A stretch of DNA of 19,788 nucleotides, taken from positions 1-19,788 of the forward strand of contig JAQSVY010000008.1 in NCBI GenBank assembly GCA_029266935.1. Direction: 5' to 3'. The translations under genes were made by a program, and so were the position numbers. The stretch is from Burkholderiales bacterium (GTDB lineage Bacteria; Pseudomonadota; Gammaproteobacteria; Burkholderiales; SG8-39). The notes under the pieces were generated by a model. The model saw only the letters and a list, made by a program, of their open reading frames with translations, was not told the DNA's origin and made no database searches. Shown here piece by piece: positions 8,578 through 18,014 of this stretch (positions are counted from its first letter, which is position 1; each line of letters begins with the position of its first letter).

Positions 8578-10311
8578 GTGCGCAGCGCAACAGCGGTCCT
8601 GGCTTTCGTTGTCGCCATGGCCGGCGGACCGGCGCTCGCGCAGAGCTACCGCGTCGAGGTCGTGGCCCCGGGCGAGCTCGGCCGGACTCTGCGGCAGGGG
8701 CTGAACCTCGTACGCCAGCAGAGTGACCCCGGCATCAGCCCAGAGCGCTTCAAGCGCCTGCTCGAGGAGGCGGAGCGCGAGGCGCGGGAGGTGGCGGCGA
8801 CCGAGGGCTATTTTTCGGCGCGCGTGTCGACCCGCATCGACGACGCCACGCAGCCACGCACCGTGCACCTCGTCCTGGAGCCGGGCGAGCGCACGCTCGT
8901 TACCGCGGTCGAGATCCGCTTTCGCGGCCCGGCGACCGGTGACCCCGAAGCGCGCGAGGCGCTCGAGCAGGTGCGCGAGGGCTGGCGCCTGCGCGCCGGG
9001 GAGCCGTTCCGCCAGGCGGCCTGGGAGGAGGCGAAGCGCGTCGCCGTGCGCGCGCTGGCGCGGTGGCGCTACGCGGCGGCCAGCGTCGCCGAGAGCCAGG
9101 CGCTCGTCGACCCCAAGACGCGCGGTGCCTCGCTCAGTGTCGAGCTCGACAGCGGCACGCCGTTCCGCTTCGGGCCCTTGCGGGTGAGCGGCAACCGCCG
9201 CTATCCCGACGCGGTCATCGAGAACCTCAGCCCGGTGCGCGCCGGCGAAACCTACGACCGCGACAAGCTGATCCTTTACCAGCGGCGCCTGCTCGAGACC
9301 GGATACTTCGCCAGCGTGCAGATGGACATCGACGCGCAGCCGCACGAGGCGCAAGGCGCGCCGCTGCGCATCGCGGTGCTCGAGGCGCCGTCGCAGAACG
9401 TCGAGACCGGCATCGGCTACACCACCGACGCCGGCCCGCGCTTAGAGCTGCGCTACGGCAACCAGGACGTGCGCGACAGCGCCTGGCGATTCAAGAGCGC
9501 CCTCGCCCTGGACGAGAAGGTCCAGAACCTGCAGCTCAACCTCGACCTGCCGCCGCGGCCCGGGGCGCGCTGGAACAGCCTGTTCGGGCACGCGCGCCAG
9601 ACCGACATCCAAAACGAGAGCACGCGCCAGCTGGCGGTCGGCCTTGCGCACAACTTCGGCCGCGAGGTCGAGCCCTCGGCGCTGATCGTCTCGGGGCACC
9701 TCGAGGAGCAGAGCATCGTGGGTCAGCCCACCGATAACCGCCAGGCGGTGTACTTCGGCTTCCGGCGCACCTTCAGCAGCACCGACGACTTCGTCGCGCC
9801 GCGCTCGGGCTACCTCGGCTCCTTCGAGCTGGGCGGCGCACCCCCCGAGCTCTCGACGCGCCAGTTCCTGCGCGCGGTGGCGAGCGCGTCGCTGTTCTTT
9901 CCGCTCGGGCGCCTGAACGACCTGCTGCTGCGCGGCCAGGCGGGCAGCGTCATCGCGCAGGCGCGCACCGGCATTCCCACGAGCTTCCTCTTCCGCACCG
10001 GCGGCGACCAGACCGTGCGCGGCTATGCCTTCGAGAGCCTAGGCGTGCACCAGGGCGAGGCCATCGTCGGCGGCCGCCGCCTCATCGTTGGCAGCGCCGA
10101 GCTCATCCACTGGGTGGGCGAGAACTGGGGCGTCGCCGCGTTCGTCGACGCCGGCAACGCCTGGGACGAGGGCGTCGAGTTCAATGCCGCCGTCGGCGCG
10201 GGCATCGGCGCGCGCTTTCGCACGCCGATCGGCCCGATCCGCGCCGACCTCGCCTATGGCGAGGAGGTCGGCTCGTTCCGCCTGCACTTCTCGGTGGGCT
10301 ACAGCTTCTGA
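8578..10311 (+). CDS. tamA: TamA, outer-membrane Omp85-family protein
   Basis: 577 residues, the same length as E. coli TamA as I recall it. A signal peptide ([21 protein letters not shown]) is followed by three POTRA domains (about 22-100, 105-190 and 195-270) and a 16-strand Omp85 barrel starting near [17 protein letters not shown]. The L6 loop signature VRGY lies at 480-483 in [15 protein letters not shown], and the protein ends in the beta-signal LHFSVGYSF with a terminal aromatic residue. TamA works with TamB in envelope assembly and phospholipid transport to the outer membrane. The GTG at 8578 is the only sensible start: an in-frame TAA sits at 8569-8571 and a later start would delete the signal peptide. 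No Shine-Dalgarno sequence is apparent. tamB follows after 2 bases. Confidence 0.94.
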   Translation: MRSATAVLAFVVAMAGGPALAQSYRVEVVAPGELGRTLRQGLNLVRQQSDPGISPERFKRLLEEAEREAREVAATEGYFSARVSTRIDDATQPRTVHLVLEPGERTLVTAVEIRFRGPATGDPEAREALEQVREGWRLRAGEPFRQAAWEEAKRVAVRALARWRYAAASVAESQALVDPKTRGASLSVELDSGTPFRFGPLRVSGNRRYPDAVIENLSPVRAGETYDRDKLILYQRRLLETGYFASVQMDIDAQPHEAQGAPLRIAVLEAPSQNVETGIGYTTDAGPRLELRYGNQDVRDSAWRFKSALALDEKVQNLQLNLDLPPRPGARWNSLFGHARQTDIQNESTRQLAVGLAHNFGREVEPSALIVSGHLEEQSIVGQPTDNRQAVYFGFRRTFSSTDDFVAPRSGYLGSFELGGAPPELSTRQFLRAVASASLFFPLGRLNDLLLRGQAGSVIAQARTGIPTSFLFRTGGDQTVRGYAFESLGVHQGEAIVGGRRLIVGSAELIHWVGENWGVAAFVDAGNAWDEGVEFNAAVGAGIGARFRTPIGPIRADLAYGEEVGSFRLHFSVGYSF

Positions 10312-10313
10312 CG

Positions 10314-13300
10314 ATGAAGTGGCTTGCCCGCTTCGGCTTGTTGTTTCTTCTCCTTGTCGCTTTTCTTCTGGGGACTGCGGCATGGCTGGTCGGCACTGAA
10401 TCGGGGCTGCACTGGGTGATCGAGCGCGCCCGGAATGCCTCCGGCGGCGCGCTCGCCATCAAAGGCGCGAGCGGCGTGCTCGCCGGCACGGTACGCATCG
10501 ATCATCTTGCCTACGATGGCGAAGGGTTCAAGCTGGAAGGCCGTGAATTGCGTACTCAAGCCGGCCTGCTCGCCGCGCTCGGCGGTCGCATCGTCCTCGA
10601 TCCGCTGGAAGCCGAATCCGTCGAGGTCGTGCTCCGCCCCGGGGGCGCGCCCTCCGCCTCGCCGCCCTCGCTGCCCTTCGGTATAGCGATCGGAAATGTT
10701 GCGATCGAGCGGCTGGACATCGAGCGCGAGGGCGAGCGCCACGTTCTGCGCGACATGCGCCTGTCGCACCTGCAGATCGACCGCGCCCTCTCCGCCGAGG
10801 GCTCGTTGCGCCGCCCGGACGAGCGCTTCCCGCTGCACGCGAGCTTCACGCTGCAGGGTTCCCTGGAAAGAATTGAAGTCTCGAGCGCGCTCACGGTGGC
10901 AGGCGTTCCGGCCAGCGGAAAGGTGCTGTTGCGGCCCTTCGGTGAGCCGCGCATCGAGGCGATCGAGGCGCGTGCCGGCCCGGTCGACCTCTCGCGCATC
11001 GACGCCGGCCTGCCGCGCACGGCGATCTCGGCGAGCCTCGAGGCAAAAGCCACGGCCGGCGGCGCGCTTGCCGGGGCGCTTTCCGCCAGCAACGCCGCGC
11101 ACGGCCCGCTCGACGCCGAGAAGGTCCCGGTGGCGAGACTCGACACGCGCTTCTCGAGCCGCGACCTGGCGAGCGCGACGCTCGAGCGCCTCTTCATCGT
11201 GTTGAGCGGCGGCGGCACGCTGGAAGGAAAAGGCGAGGTCAGCCTCGACACCGCGCGCGCCGCGCTGCGCGCCACCGGCGTCGACCTGAGGGCAATCCGC
11301 TCCACCCTGCGGGCGACCAAGCTGGGTGGGCCCCTTGAAGTGCGAGTTGCCAAGGATATGCAGATCCTCAGAGGCCGGCTTTCGCAGGACGGCATCAGCG
11401 TCGAGGCGGACCTTGCGCGCCAGGGAGACGTGGTCGACATCCGCCGGCTGCGCGCTTCAGCGCAGGGTGGGGAGCTAAGCGGCACAGGGACGCTGCGCCT
11501 GGGTACTCTGCGCTTCGAGGCGAAGCTCGATCTCGCCGGATTCGATCCGGCCGCCTTCGGGGGATACCCGGAAGGGTCGCTCAACGCCTCGATCGTCGCT
11601 GCCGGCACGCCCGAGGGTGCGGACCTGACCTGGATGCTGCGCGACAGCACGCTCGCCGGGAGCGCGCTCGAGAGCCGCGGCAGCGCGCGGGTGGCGCGGA
11701 ACCGCGTTGCCGGCGCCAACGCCGAGGCGAGCTTCGGCGCGCTGCGGGGCAGCGTGCGCGGCGATCTCGGTGCGCCGGGCGATCGCCTGGCCTGGCAGCT
11801 CGAGGTGCCGCAGCTCCGCCAGCTCGACGAGCGCGTCGCCGGACACCTGTCGGCGAGCGGCACGCTCGCGGGCAGCTGGAGCGATCCGCAGGCGGCAGGA
11901 TCGGTGCGCATCGAGAACCTTCGCGTGCCGGGCCTGCAGGCGAGCGAGGTGCGCGCAAGCTTCGACGGCCGCCTCGCGCAGCACGAGATCGACGTCCTCG
12001 CCACCGCGCCGGACATCGCGCTGCAGGCGCGGCTGCGCGGCGGCTGGCTCGGGGCGCGGGGCTGGTCAGGCGAGCTCCTCTCGATGGCGAATACCGGCAC
12101 GTACCCGTTGAAATTGCTCAAGCCGTCGCGCCTCGAGGCTGCTCGCAATCGTGTCGAGGTGGGGCGCGTCGAGGCGACGCTCGGCGAGGGCCGGCTTCTC
12201 GTCGCCGGTGCGCGCTGGCAGCCGCAGCGGCTAACCTCGAGCGGCGAGTTCGAAGGCATGCCGGCGCAATGGCTGGTGGCGCTCTCGGGGCTGGCCGAGC
12301 GCGTCGCCGCCAGCCTTCGCCTCGACGGCGCTTGGTCGCTCTCGGCTGCCGAGCGCCTGGACGGAACCATCCGCTTGCGCCGGGCGGACGGCGACGTGTC
12401 GGTAGACGACATTGCCTTCGGGCTCGAGGAAGTGTCGCTCGACGGGCGCTTCACCGATGGGCAGCTCGTCGCGAACGGGCGCGTCGCCTCGCGCTTCGGC
12501 AGGCTCGAGATGGAAGGCACGGTGACGCCCGCAGCAGGAGAAAGCGGGATCGGCGCCGCCTCGCCCGTTGCGCTGCGCGCCCGCGCCGATCTTTCCGCCA
12601 TCCGCGCCCTCGCGCAGCCTTTGGTCGAAGAAGCGAAGCTCGACGGCGCACTGCGCGCGGAGCTTGCGGTGGGCGGTACCCTTGGCGCGCCGTCGCTGAG
12701 CGGCGATCTCGCGGGCGATGCGATCAGCCTCGAGTCGCCGCAATACGGCGTGTACCTGAAGAACGGCGTCGTGCGCGCGCGGCTGGAGCGCAACGCGCTG
12801 CACGTGCGAGAGCTGTCGATCCAGGGCGGCGAAGGCCGCTTCAGCGCGAGCGGCACGCTGCCGCTCGCGCTGGCCGACGACGCGGCGCGGCTCGACTGGC
12901 AGGCACGCAACTTCACGGTGCTGGAGCGGCCCGACATGCGCCTCGTCGCCTCCGGAGCGGGCGAGGCGCAGTTCGACGGCAAGCGCCTGTCGCTCGTGGG
13001 CGAGTTGCGCGCCGACCGCGGCCATGTGGAGCTTGCGCGCGAGCGCCTGCCGCAGCTCGGCAACGACGTGGTCATCGTCGGTGAGGCCAGGGTGGCGCGC
13101 GGTGGCCCGGTGCGCTTGCCGCTCGCCCTCGATCTCCTCCTCGATCTCGGTGACCAGCTCAGCGTGCGGGCGCGAGGATACGACGGCAAGCTCGCCGGCC
13201 GCGTGCAGCTGCGGACGAATAAGGAGGGGGAGCTGCGCGCCTATGGGGAGTTGTACGCGGTGAACGCGACGTTCCTCGCCTATGGCCAGCGGCTCGAAGT

Positions 13301-13847
13301 CGATCCTGGCAGGCTGATCTTCGACGGCCCGCTCGACAACCCTGCGCTGCAAGTGACGGCCTGGCGGCGCAACCAGGCGGTGGAGGCGGGCGTGCAGATC
13401 AGCGGCACCGCCCGGTCACCCCGGGTGCAGCTCGTGTCGAAGCCGCCGGTGCCCGAAGGCGAGCGCCTCTCATGGCTGGTGCTGGGACGCGCGCCCGGCG
13501 ACGCCAGCCAGGCGGACCTGGGGATGCTGCAGGCCGCGGCCGGCGCGCTGCTCGCGAGCGGCGATGCGATGCCGCTCGATCAGCGCCTGGCGCGTTCGGT
13601 CGGACTGGACGAGGTGAGCCTGCGCGGCACGGGCGAAGTGCAGGACCGCGTGGTCGCCTTCGGCAAGCGCCTGTCCGACCGAGCCTACGTGAGCTACGAG
13701 CGCGGCCTCGGGGCGATCGCGACAAACCTGGTCAAGCTCGACTATGCGCTCTCGCGGCGCTGGTCGTTGCGCGCCGAAACTGGCAGCAGCACCACTGGCA
13801 GCAGTACCAGCGGCTGGGGGATTTTCTACCGCTTTTCCTGGGATTGA
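10314..13847 (+). CDS. tamB: TamB, inner-membrane translocation/assembly protein
   Basis: 1177-residue AsmA-like protein that spans the periplasm as a long beta-groove and partners TamA. One N-terminal transmembrane anchor (about 5-26, LARFGLLFLLLVAFLLGTAA) is followed by a long repetitive beta-rich region and the C-terminal DUF490/TamB domain (about 830-1177), with recognisable text such as GELYAVNATFLAYGQRLEVD and RLSWLVLGRAPGD. It ends in an aromatic-rich strand (WGIFYRFSWD). The ATG comes 2 bases after the tamA stop, so the pair is surely co-transcribed. Near the C-terminus a short duplicated GSST element precedes the last strand. It is somewhat shorter than the E. coli protein (about 1259), which is common in this family. 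Confidence 0.94.
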   Translation: MKWLARFGLLFLLLVAFLLGTAAWLVGTESGLHWVIERARNASGGALAIKGASGVLAGTVRIDHLAYDGEGFKLEGRELRTQAGLLAALGGRIVLDPLEAESVEVVLRPGGAPSASPPSLPFGIAIGNVAIERLDIEREGERHVLRDMRLSHLQIDRALSAEGSLRRPDERFPLHASFTLQGSLERIEVSSALTVAGVPASGKVLLRPFGEPRIEAIEARAGPVDLSRIDAGLPRTAISASLEAKATAGGALAGALSASNAAHGPLDAEKVPVARLDTRFSSRDLASATLERLFIVLSGGGTLEGKGEVSLDTARAALRATGVDLRAIRSTLRATKLGGPLEVRVAKDMQILRGRLSQDGISVEADLARQGDVVDIRRLRASAQGGELSGTGTLRLGTLRFEAKLDLAGFDPAAFGGYPEGSLNASIVAAGTPEGADLTWMLRDSTLAGSALESRGSARVARNRVAGANAEASFGALRGSVRGDLGAPGDRLAWQLEVPQLRQLDERVAGHLSASGTLAGSWSDPQAAGSVRIENLRVPGLQASEVRASFDGRLAQHEIDVLATAPDIALQARLRGGWLGARGWSGELLSMANTGTYPLKLLKPSRLEAARNRVEVGRVEATLGEGRLLVAGARWQPQRLTSSGEFEGMPAQWLVALSGLAERVAASLRLDGAWSLSAAERLDGTIRLRRADGDVSVDDIAFGLEEVSLDGRFTDGQLVANGRVASRFGRLEMEGTVTPAAGESGIGAASPVALRARADLSAIRALAQPLVEEAKLDGALRAELAVGGTLGAPSLSGDLAGDAISLESPQYGVYLKNGVVRARLERNALHVRELSIQGGEGRFSASGTLPLALADDAARLDWQARNFTVLERPDMRLVASGAGEAQFDGKRLSLVGELRADRGHVELARERLPQLGNDVVIVGEARVARGGPVRLPLALDLLLDLGDQLSVRARGYDGKLAGRVQLRTNKEGELRAYGELYAVNATFLAYGQRLEVDPGRLIFDGPLDNPALQVTAWRRNQAVEAGVQISGTARSPRVQLVSKPPVPEGERLSWLVLGRAPGDASQADLGMLQAAAGALLASGDAMPLDQRLARSVGLDEVSLRGTGEVQDRVVAFGKRLSDRAYVSYERGLGAIATNLVKLDYALSRRWSLRAETGSSTTGSSTSGWGIFYRFSWD

Positions 13848-13853
13848 TGCGCC

Positions 13854-13882
13854 GTGACCTGTTCCCTTAGCGATGGTGTAAT
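13854..13882 (+). promoter_or_regulatory. Candidate sigma-70 promoter for the hydrolase gene
   Basis: GTGACC at 13854-13859 (4 of 6 against TTGACA), a 17-base spacer, then TGTAAT at 13877-13882 (5 of 6 against TATAAT), preceded by TGG, which supplies an extended -10 TGN. Transcription would begin near 13889, about 35 bases before the GTG at 13925. It lies just after the tamB stop, in sequence noticeably more AT-rich than its surroundings. Confidence 0.4.
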
Positions 13883-13924
13883 GCGCTTGGGATTCTAAAT
13901 TCGAGTCAACGGATTCAACTACCT

Positions 13925-14881
13925 GTGCACAAGCTCACGCACCGCTTCGTCGAAACCAACGGCATCCGCATGCACCTCGCCGAGCAGGGTGACGGGCCAA
14001 TCGTGCTGCTCTGCCATGGCTTCCCGGAATCGTGGTACTCGTGGCGCCACCAGCTAGCCGCGCTCGCCGAGGCTGGCTTTCGCGCCGTGGCGCCCGACAT
14101 GCGCGGCTACGGCCAGACCGAGCGGCCCGCGGAGATCGACAAGTACACGCTGCTCCATCTCGTGGGCGACATGGTGGGTGTGCTCGATGCGCTGGAAGCG
14201 CCGACGGCGGCGATCGCCGGGCACGACTGGGGCGCGCCGGTTGCTTGGCACGCGGCGCTCCTTCGCCCCGACCGCTTCCGCGCCGTCATCGGCCTGTGCG
14301 TGCCGTTTCGCCCGCGAGGCTCGAAGCGGCCGACGAGTGCCATGCCGCAGACCGAAGACGCCACGTTCTACCAACTGTATTTCCAGGCGCCCGGCATCGC
14401 CGAGGCCGAGCTCGGCCGCGACGTTCGCCGTTCGCTGCGCGTGCTCCTGCGCACCCCGAGGAAAGAGGTCGGATTGCAGGCCGTCATGGTGCCGCGCGGC
14501 GGCGGCTGGCTCAGCCACATGCCCGAGGCGGCGGGACTGCCGAAATGGCTGACGGAAGCGGACTTGGCGTTCTACGCCGGCGAGTTCGAGCGCACCGGCT
14601 TCGCCGGCGGCCTCAACTGGTACCGCAATATCGACCGCAACTGGGAGCTGCTAGCGGCCTGGCATCACGCACGCGTCGAGGTCCCGGCGCTCTACCTCGC
14701 CGGCGAGCGCGACCTCGTGCTCGCCTTTCCGGGGGCGAAAGACATCATCGCCAACATGAAGAAGTTCGTGCCGCAGCTGCGCGGGACGGTCATCCTGCCG
14801 GAATGCGGGCACTGGACGCAGCAGGAGCGGCCGCAGGAAGTCAGCGCGGCAATGATCGAGTTTCTGCGGAAGCTGGGGTGA
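13925..14881 (+). CDS. Alpha/beta hydrolase, soluble epoxide hydrolase type
   Basis: 318-residue cytoplasmic alpha/beta-hydrolase of the plant/mammalian soluble epoxide hydrolase group, which opens epoxides to diols through an aspartyl-ester intermediate. Features: oxyanion motif HGFPESWYSW (31-40), nucleophile D101 in GHDWGAPVAW, lid tyrosine near Y149 in FYQLYFQAPGIAEAEL, second lid tyrosine Y233 in LNWYRN, acid D263 in GERDLV and catalytic H296 in ECGHWTQQERP. All expected catalytic residues are present, so it should be active; the substrate cannot be read from sequence. The GTG start gives the conserved N-terminus, though no Shine-Dalgarno sequence is obvious. It stands alone between tamB and a tRNA on the other strand, and its TGA touches the tRNA's 3' end. 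Confidence 0.9.
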   Translation: MHKLTHRFVETNGIRMHLAEQGDGPIVLLCHGFPESWYSWRHQLAALAEAGFRAVAPDMRGYGQTERPAEIDKYTLLHLVGDMVGVLDALEAPTAAIAGHDWGAPVAWHAALLRPDRFRAVIGLCVPFRPRGSKRPTSAMPQTEDATFYQLYFQAPGIAEAELGRDVRRSLRVLLRTPRKEVGLQAVMVPRGGGWLSHMPEAAGLPKWLTEADLAFYAGEFERTGFAGGLNWYRNIDRNWELLAAWHHARVEVPALYLAGERDLVLAFPGAKDIIANMKKFVPQLRGTVILPECGHWTQQERPQEVSAAMIEFLRKLG

Positions 14882-14958
14882 TGGTCTCCGTGGCGAGATT
14901 TGAACTCGCGACCCCGTCCACCCCAAGGACGTGCGCTACCAGGCTGCGCTACACGGAG
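14882..14958 (-). tRNA. tRNA-Pro, anticodon GGG
   Basis: Read on the minus strand, a complete 77-base cloverleaf folds. The acceptor stem CTCCGTG/CACGGAG has 7 perfect pairs. The D arm is GCGC/GCGC with AGCCTGGTA as loop. The anticodon stem CGTCC/GGACG holds the loop TTGGGGT, giving anticodon GGG (decodes CCC and CCU). The T stem is GCGAG/CTCGC with loop TTCAAAT. Discriminator A73 and an encoded CCA follow. C1-G72, A73, G35 and G36 are the identity elements known for bacterial ProRS. It follows the merR gene by 11 bases, as in many Beta- and Gammaproteobacteria, and is probably expressed by read-through from it. Confidence 0.95.
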
Positions 14959-14969
14959 ATGCCGGGATT

Positions 14970-15314
14970 CTACCTCTCGACGCCGCCGCCGGGGACGGCA
15001 CGGCCGTTGCGCACGGGCGGCTCGGCCTTTTCTTCCTGGGCGAGCGCGCTGTTGTCGAGACGGTTGCGCGCGCCGTTGATGGTGAAGCCTTCCTCGTAAA
15101 GCAGCTCGCGAATGCGCCGGATGAGCAGCACCTCGTGGTGCTGGTAGTAGCGGCGGTTGCCGCGACGCTTCACCGGCTTCAGCTGTGTGAACTCCTGCTC
15201 CCAATAGCGCAGGACGTGCGGCTTCACCCCGCAGAGCTCACTGACCTCACCGATAGTGAAGTAGCGCTTGGCAGGGATCGGCGGGAGTTCAGCTTTCGTG
15301 CGGCTTGGCTCCAT
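14970..15314 (-). CDS. MerR-family transcriptional regulator
   Basis: 114-residue DNA-binding protein with a MerR winged helix-turn-helix at about 17-85: [20 protein letters not shown], then YWEQEF and the wing [19 protein letters not shown]. No metal-binding cysteine pair and no long effector domain follow; the C-terminal tail is short and Gly/Glu-rich. This is the small MerR-like protein that sits between ihfA and tRNA-Pro in many Proteobacteria, whose regulon is not well defined. The ATG at 15314 overlaps the ihfA 3' end by 26 bases and has an AAGG element 5 bases upstream, supporting coupled translation. Confidence 0.92.
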   Translation of the reverse strand: MEPSRTKAELPPIPAKRYFTIGEVSELCGVKPHVLRYWEQEFTQLKPVKRRGNRRYYQHHEVLLIRRIRELLYEEGFTINGARNRLDNSALAQEEKAEPPVRNGRAVPGGGVER

Positions 15315-15600
15315 GGCGGGCCTTCTCGACCATGGCCTTCAGCTTCTGGCTGGCATGGAAGGTGACGACACGGCGGGCGCTGATGGGGATTTCCTCGCCG
15401 GTCTTCGGATTGCGGCCCGGGCGCTGCGGCTTGTCGCGCAGCTGGAAGTTACCGAAGCCCGAGAGCTTGACGCTTTCGCCCCGCTCCAGAGCGCCGCGGA
15501 TCTCTTCGAAGAAGGCCTCGACCATGTCCTTGGCCTCGCGCTTGTTCAGCCCGACCTTCTCGAACAGCAAATCCGCCAGTTCGGCCTTCGTCAACGTCAT
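15289..15600 (-). CDS. ihfA: Integration host factor subunit alpha
   Basis: 103-residue HU/IHF-family protein that, with IhfB, binds and sharply bends specific DNA sites in replication, recombination and transcription. It begins [20 protein letters not shown] and contains the DNA-contacting arm [20 protein letters not shown], with the intercalating Pro at 65. Length and start are typical. GGGGAG, 7 bases before the ATG, is the clearest Shine-Dalgarno sequence in this cluster. It lies 19 bases after pheT, the usual location. Confidence 0.96.
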   Translation of the reverse strand: MTLTKAELADLLFEKVGLNKREAKDMVEAFFEEIRGALERGESVKLSGFGNFQLRDKPQRPGRNPKTGEEIPISARRVVTFHASQKLKAMVEKARHGAKPHES

Positions 15601-15619
15601 GCCACTGCTCCCCGAGTCC

Positions 15620-18004
15620 CTAAGTTCTTAATTTCGCGGAGAATCGCCTACCCAGGAGCGCTACCAGAGCATCACGGGCAGCGTCCGCCTCCGCATCCGT
15701 AAGGGTTCGTTCAGTATGTTGCATAACTACCCGGAAAGCAAGGCTTTTTGACCCTGGAGGCAGTCCCGCACCGCGGTAAAGGCTGAACAAGCGGACGACC
15801 TGCACGATGGGCGGCTTTTCGGCTGCAATTGCGTCAAGAATGGCCTGAACCGTGGTCCCGGACGGAAATTCAAGCGATATATCCCGTACCGCCGGGGGGT
15901 AGCGGGAGGGTACCCGGGGGCTCGGGAGGAGCACCGAAAGCAAGGCCTCGGCTTCGACTTCGAAAACGATGGCCGGCTTGGCCAGCTCGTACTTGCGCAC
16001 CCAGCGGGGGTGCAGCTCACCCACCCACCCGACCACGCGACCCCCCAGCAGCACGCGAGCCGAGCGCCCGGGGTGAAGGGCTGGCTGCGGCGCCGGCTCG
16101 AAGCGCGGCGCCAGCGGCGCGCAGAGCGCCTCGAGATCGGCTTTCACATCGAAAAAATCGACCGGCCGGTCGAGCGAGTCGTCCCATTGCTCGCCGAGCG
16201 CCGGGCCGTACGCCGCCGCGGCGATGCGCATGGGCTGGCGCACGCCGGCGACCGACAAGGGGCCGTCGCCTGCAGCGGCATCGCGCAGGAACACGCGCCC
16301 GACCTCGAAGACGCGGATGCGGGGGACCCGGCGATCCTGGTTGTACTTGATGTTGGCCACGAGCGACGGAATGAGCGTGGTGCGCATCACCGAGGACTGG
16401 CTCGAGATCGGGTTGAGAAGGCGGATCGGATTCGCCTCGCCGGCGAAGTCCCGCTCCCAGGCCGGCGCGACGAAGCTGAAGTTGATGACCTCGCGGTAGT
16501 CCGCCGCCGCCAGCCGCTCGCGCAGGGCATGCAGGCTTCTTTTCTTTTCAGGGACCTGCAACATCACCGCCGGCGCGCGCGGCGGATGCGCGGCGATGCG
16601 CTCGAAGCCATAGATCCGCGCCACCTCCTCGATCAGGTCTTCCTCGATCTGGAGGTCGAAGCGGAAGCTGGGAGGATGCACAACAAAGGAATCACCGTCA
16701 CGACGAAATGACAAGCCCAGGCTGTGGAAAGCAGTGGCCATTTCCTCGTCGGTGATCGGCATGCCGATCACCTTCTGCGCCCGCGCGACGCGCATGTGCA
16801 CTGGCTTCCTCTCCGGTAGCCGGGCGATGAGGTCCTCGGTGGTGCCGGGCTCGCCGCCGCAGATGTCGAGGATGAGCCGCGTGGCACGCTCGATGCCGTC
16901 GACGTTGTTGGCGAAGTCCACCCCGCGCTCGAAGCGGTGCGAGGCGTCGCTCGAGAAGCCGTAGCGCCGCGCACGGCCGGCGATCGCCTCGGGGTAGAAG
17001 AACGCCGACTCGAGGAAGACATTCCTCGTCGCCTCGTCGGCCTTGGTGCTCTCCCCGCCCATGATGCCGCCCAGGCCGATGACGCCGGACTCGTCGGTGA
17101 TACACAGCACCGAGGGATCGACCTCGACCTCCTGCTCGTTCAGGAGCAGCACCTTCTCGCCCTGGCGGCCCCAGCGAACGTCGATCGCACCACGCAGCTT
17201 GTCGAGATCGTAGACGTGCAGTGGCCGACCAAGCTCGAGCATCACGTAGTTGGTCACGTCGACCAAGGCGGAAATCGAGCGCTGCCCGGCGCGCTCGAGG
17301 CGCTGCTTCATCCAGTCCGGGCTGGGCGCGCCCGCATTCACGTTGCGGATCACGCGGCCCGCGAAGCGCCCGCAGCCTTCCGGGTGCGTAATGCGTACCG
17401 GGTGCTTCGCCTCGTTCTTTGGCGGGACGGCCTTTACGGGGGGATTCTCCAGAGGAGCACCTGTCAACGCCGCCACCTCGCGCGCGACGCCGAGGACCGA
17501 CAGGCAGTCGGCGCGGTTTGGCGTGAGCTTGAGGGTGAACACCTTGTCGTCGAGACCCAGGGCAGTCCTGGTATCACCGCCGACCGGCGAATCCGCCTTC
17601 AATTCGAGAAGTCCGGAATGGTCTGTCGACAAGCCGAGCTCGCGCGCCGAGCAGAGCATGCCGGCGCTTTCGACGCCGCGCAGGGTCGTCCTTTCGATAC
17701 TCAAGCCGGGAAGCGAGGCCCCGACCCTTGCCAGCGGGACTTTCATGCCCTTGCGCACGTTCGGCGCGCCGCAGACCACCTGCAGCTTTTCGCCGCCCGC
17801 ATCCACGGTGCACACCGTGAGCTTGTCAGCATTCGGATGGCGCTCGACCGAAAGCACCTCGGCGACGACCACGCCGGAGAACTGCGGGCCGACGAGCGCG
17901 TAGGACTCGACCTCGACTCCCGCCATGGTGAGCCGGTGCGCGAGCTCGTCCCCGGGAACCTTCGGATCGCAGAAGTTGCGCAGCCAGCTCTCGGGGATAT
18001 TCAC
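15620..18004 (-). CDS. pheT: Phenylalanyl-tRNA synthetase beta subunit
   Basis: 794 residues, full length. This subunit carries tRNA binding and editing for the alpha2beta2 PheRS. Domains in order: N-terminal core ([11 protein letters not shown]), tRNA-bind OB fold (about 39-148, [20 protein letters not shown]), B3/B4 editing region (about 210-385), B5 (about 400-475), the catalytic-like core, and the C-terminal FDX-ACB anticodon-binding domain (about 700-794, [17 protein letters not shown]). I see no gap or frameshift, unlike its partner pheS. The start is GTG, 10 bases after the pheS stop, with no strong Shine-Dalgarno sequence, so translation probably depends on coupling to pheS. Confidence 0.95.
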   Translation of the reverse strand: MNIPESWLRNFCDPKVPGDELAHRLTMAGVEVESYALVGPQFSGVVVAEVLSVERHPNADKLTVCTVDAGGEKLQVVCGAPNVRKGMKVPLARVGASLPGLSIERTTLRGVESAGMLCSARELGLSTDHSGLLELKADSPVGGDTRTALGLDDKVFTLKLTPNRADCLSVLGVAREVAALTGAPLENPPVKAVPPKNEAKHPVRITHPEGCGRFAGRVIRNVNAGAPSPDWMKQRLERAGQRSISALVDVTNYVMLELGRPLHVYDLDKLRGAIDVRWGRQGEKVLLLNEQEVEVDPSVLCITDESGVIGLGGIMGGESTKADEATRNVFLESAFFYPEAIAGRARRYGFSSDASHRFERGVDFANNVDGIERATRLILDICGGEPGTTEDLIARLPERKPVHMRVARAQKVIGMPITDEEMATAFHSLGLSFRRDGDSFVVHPPSFRFDLQIEEDLIEEVARIYGFERIAAHPPRAPAVMLQVPEKKRSLHALRERLAAADYREVINFSFVAPAWERDFAGEANPIRLLNPISSQSSVMRTTLIPSLVANIKYNQDRRVPRIRVFEVGRVFLRDAAAGDGPLSVAGVRQPMRIAAAAYGPALGEQWDDSLDRPVDFFDVKADLEALCAPLAPRFEPAPQPALHPGRSARVLLGGRVVGWVGELHPRWVRKYELAKPAIVFEVEAEALLSVLLPSPRVPSRYPPAVRDISLEFPSGTTVQAILDAIAAEKPPIVQVVRLFSLYRGAGLPPGSKSLAFRVVMQHTERTLTDAEADAARDALVALLGRRFSAKLRT

Positions 18005-18014
18005 GATAGATGAG

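Noticed and set aside
8464..9354. Long extension upstream of surE in the same frame
   Set aside because: It lies antisense to tamA and has no SurE character; the family starts at [10 protein letters not shown].
10556..13189. Very long open frame antisense to tamB (877 codons)
   Set aside because: Ser/Arg/Pro-rich composition with no domain, mirroring the codon bias of tamB; stop codons are rare on the antisense strand of GC-rich genes.
14107..14518. Open frames antisense to the epoxide hydrolase
   Set aside because: No recognisable family; fully overlapped by a gene with all its catalytic residues.
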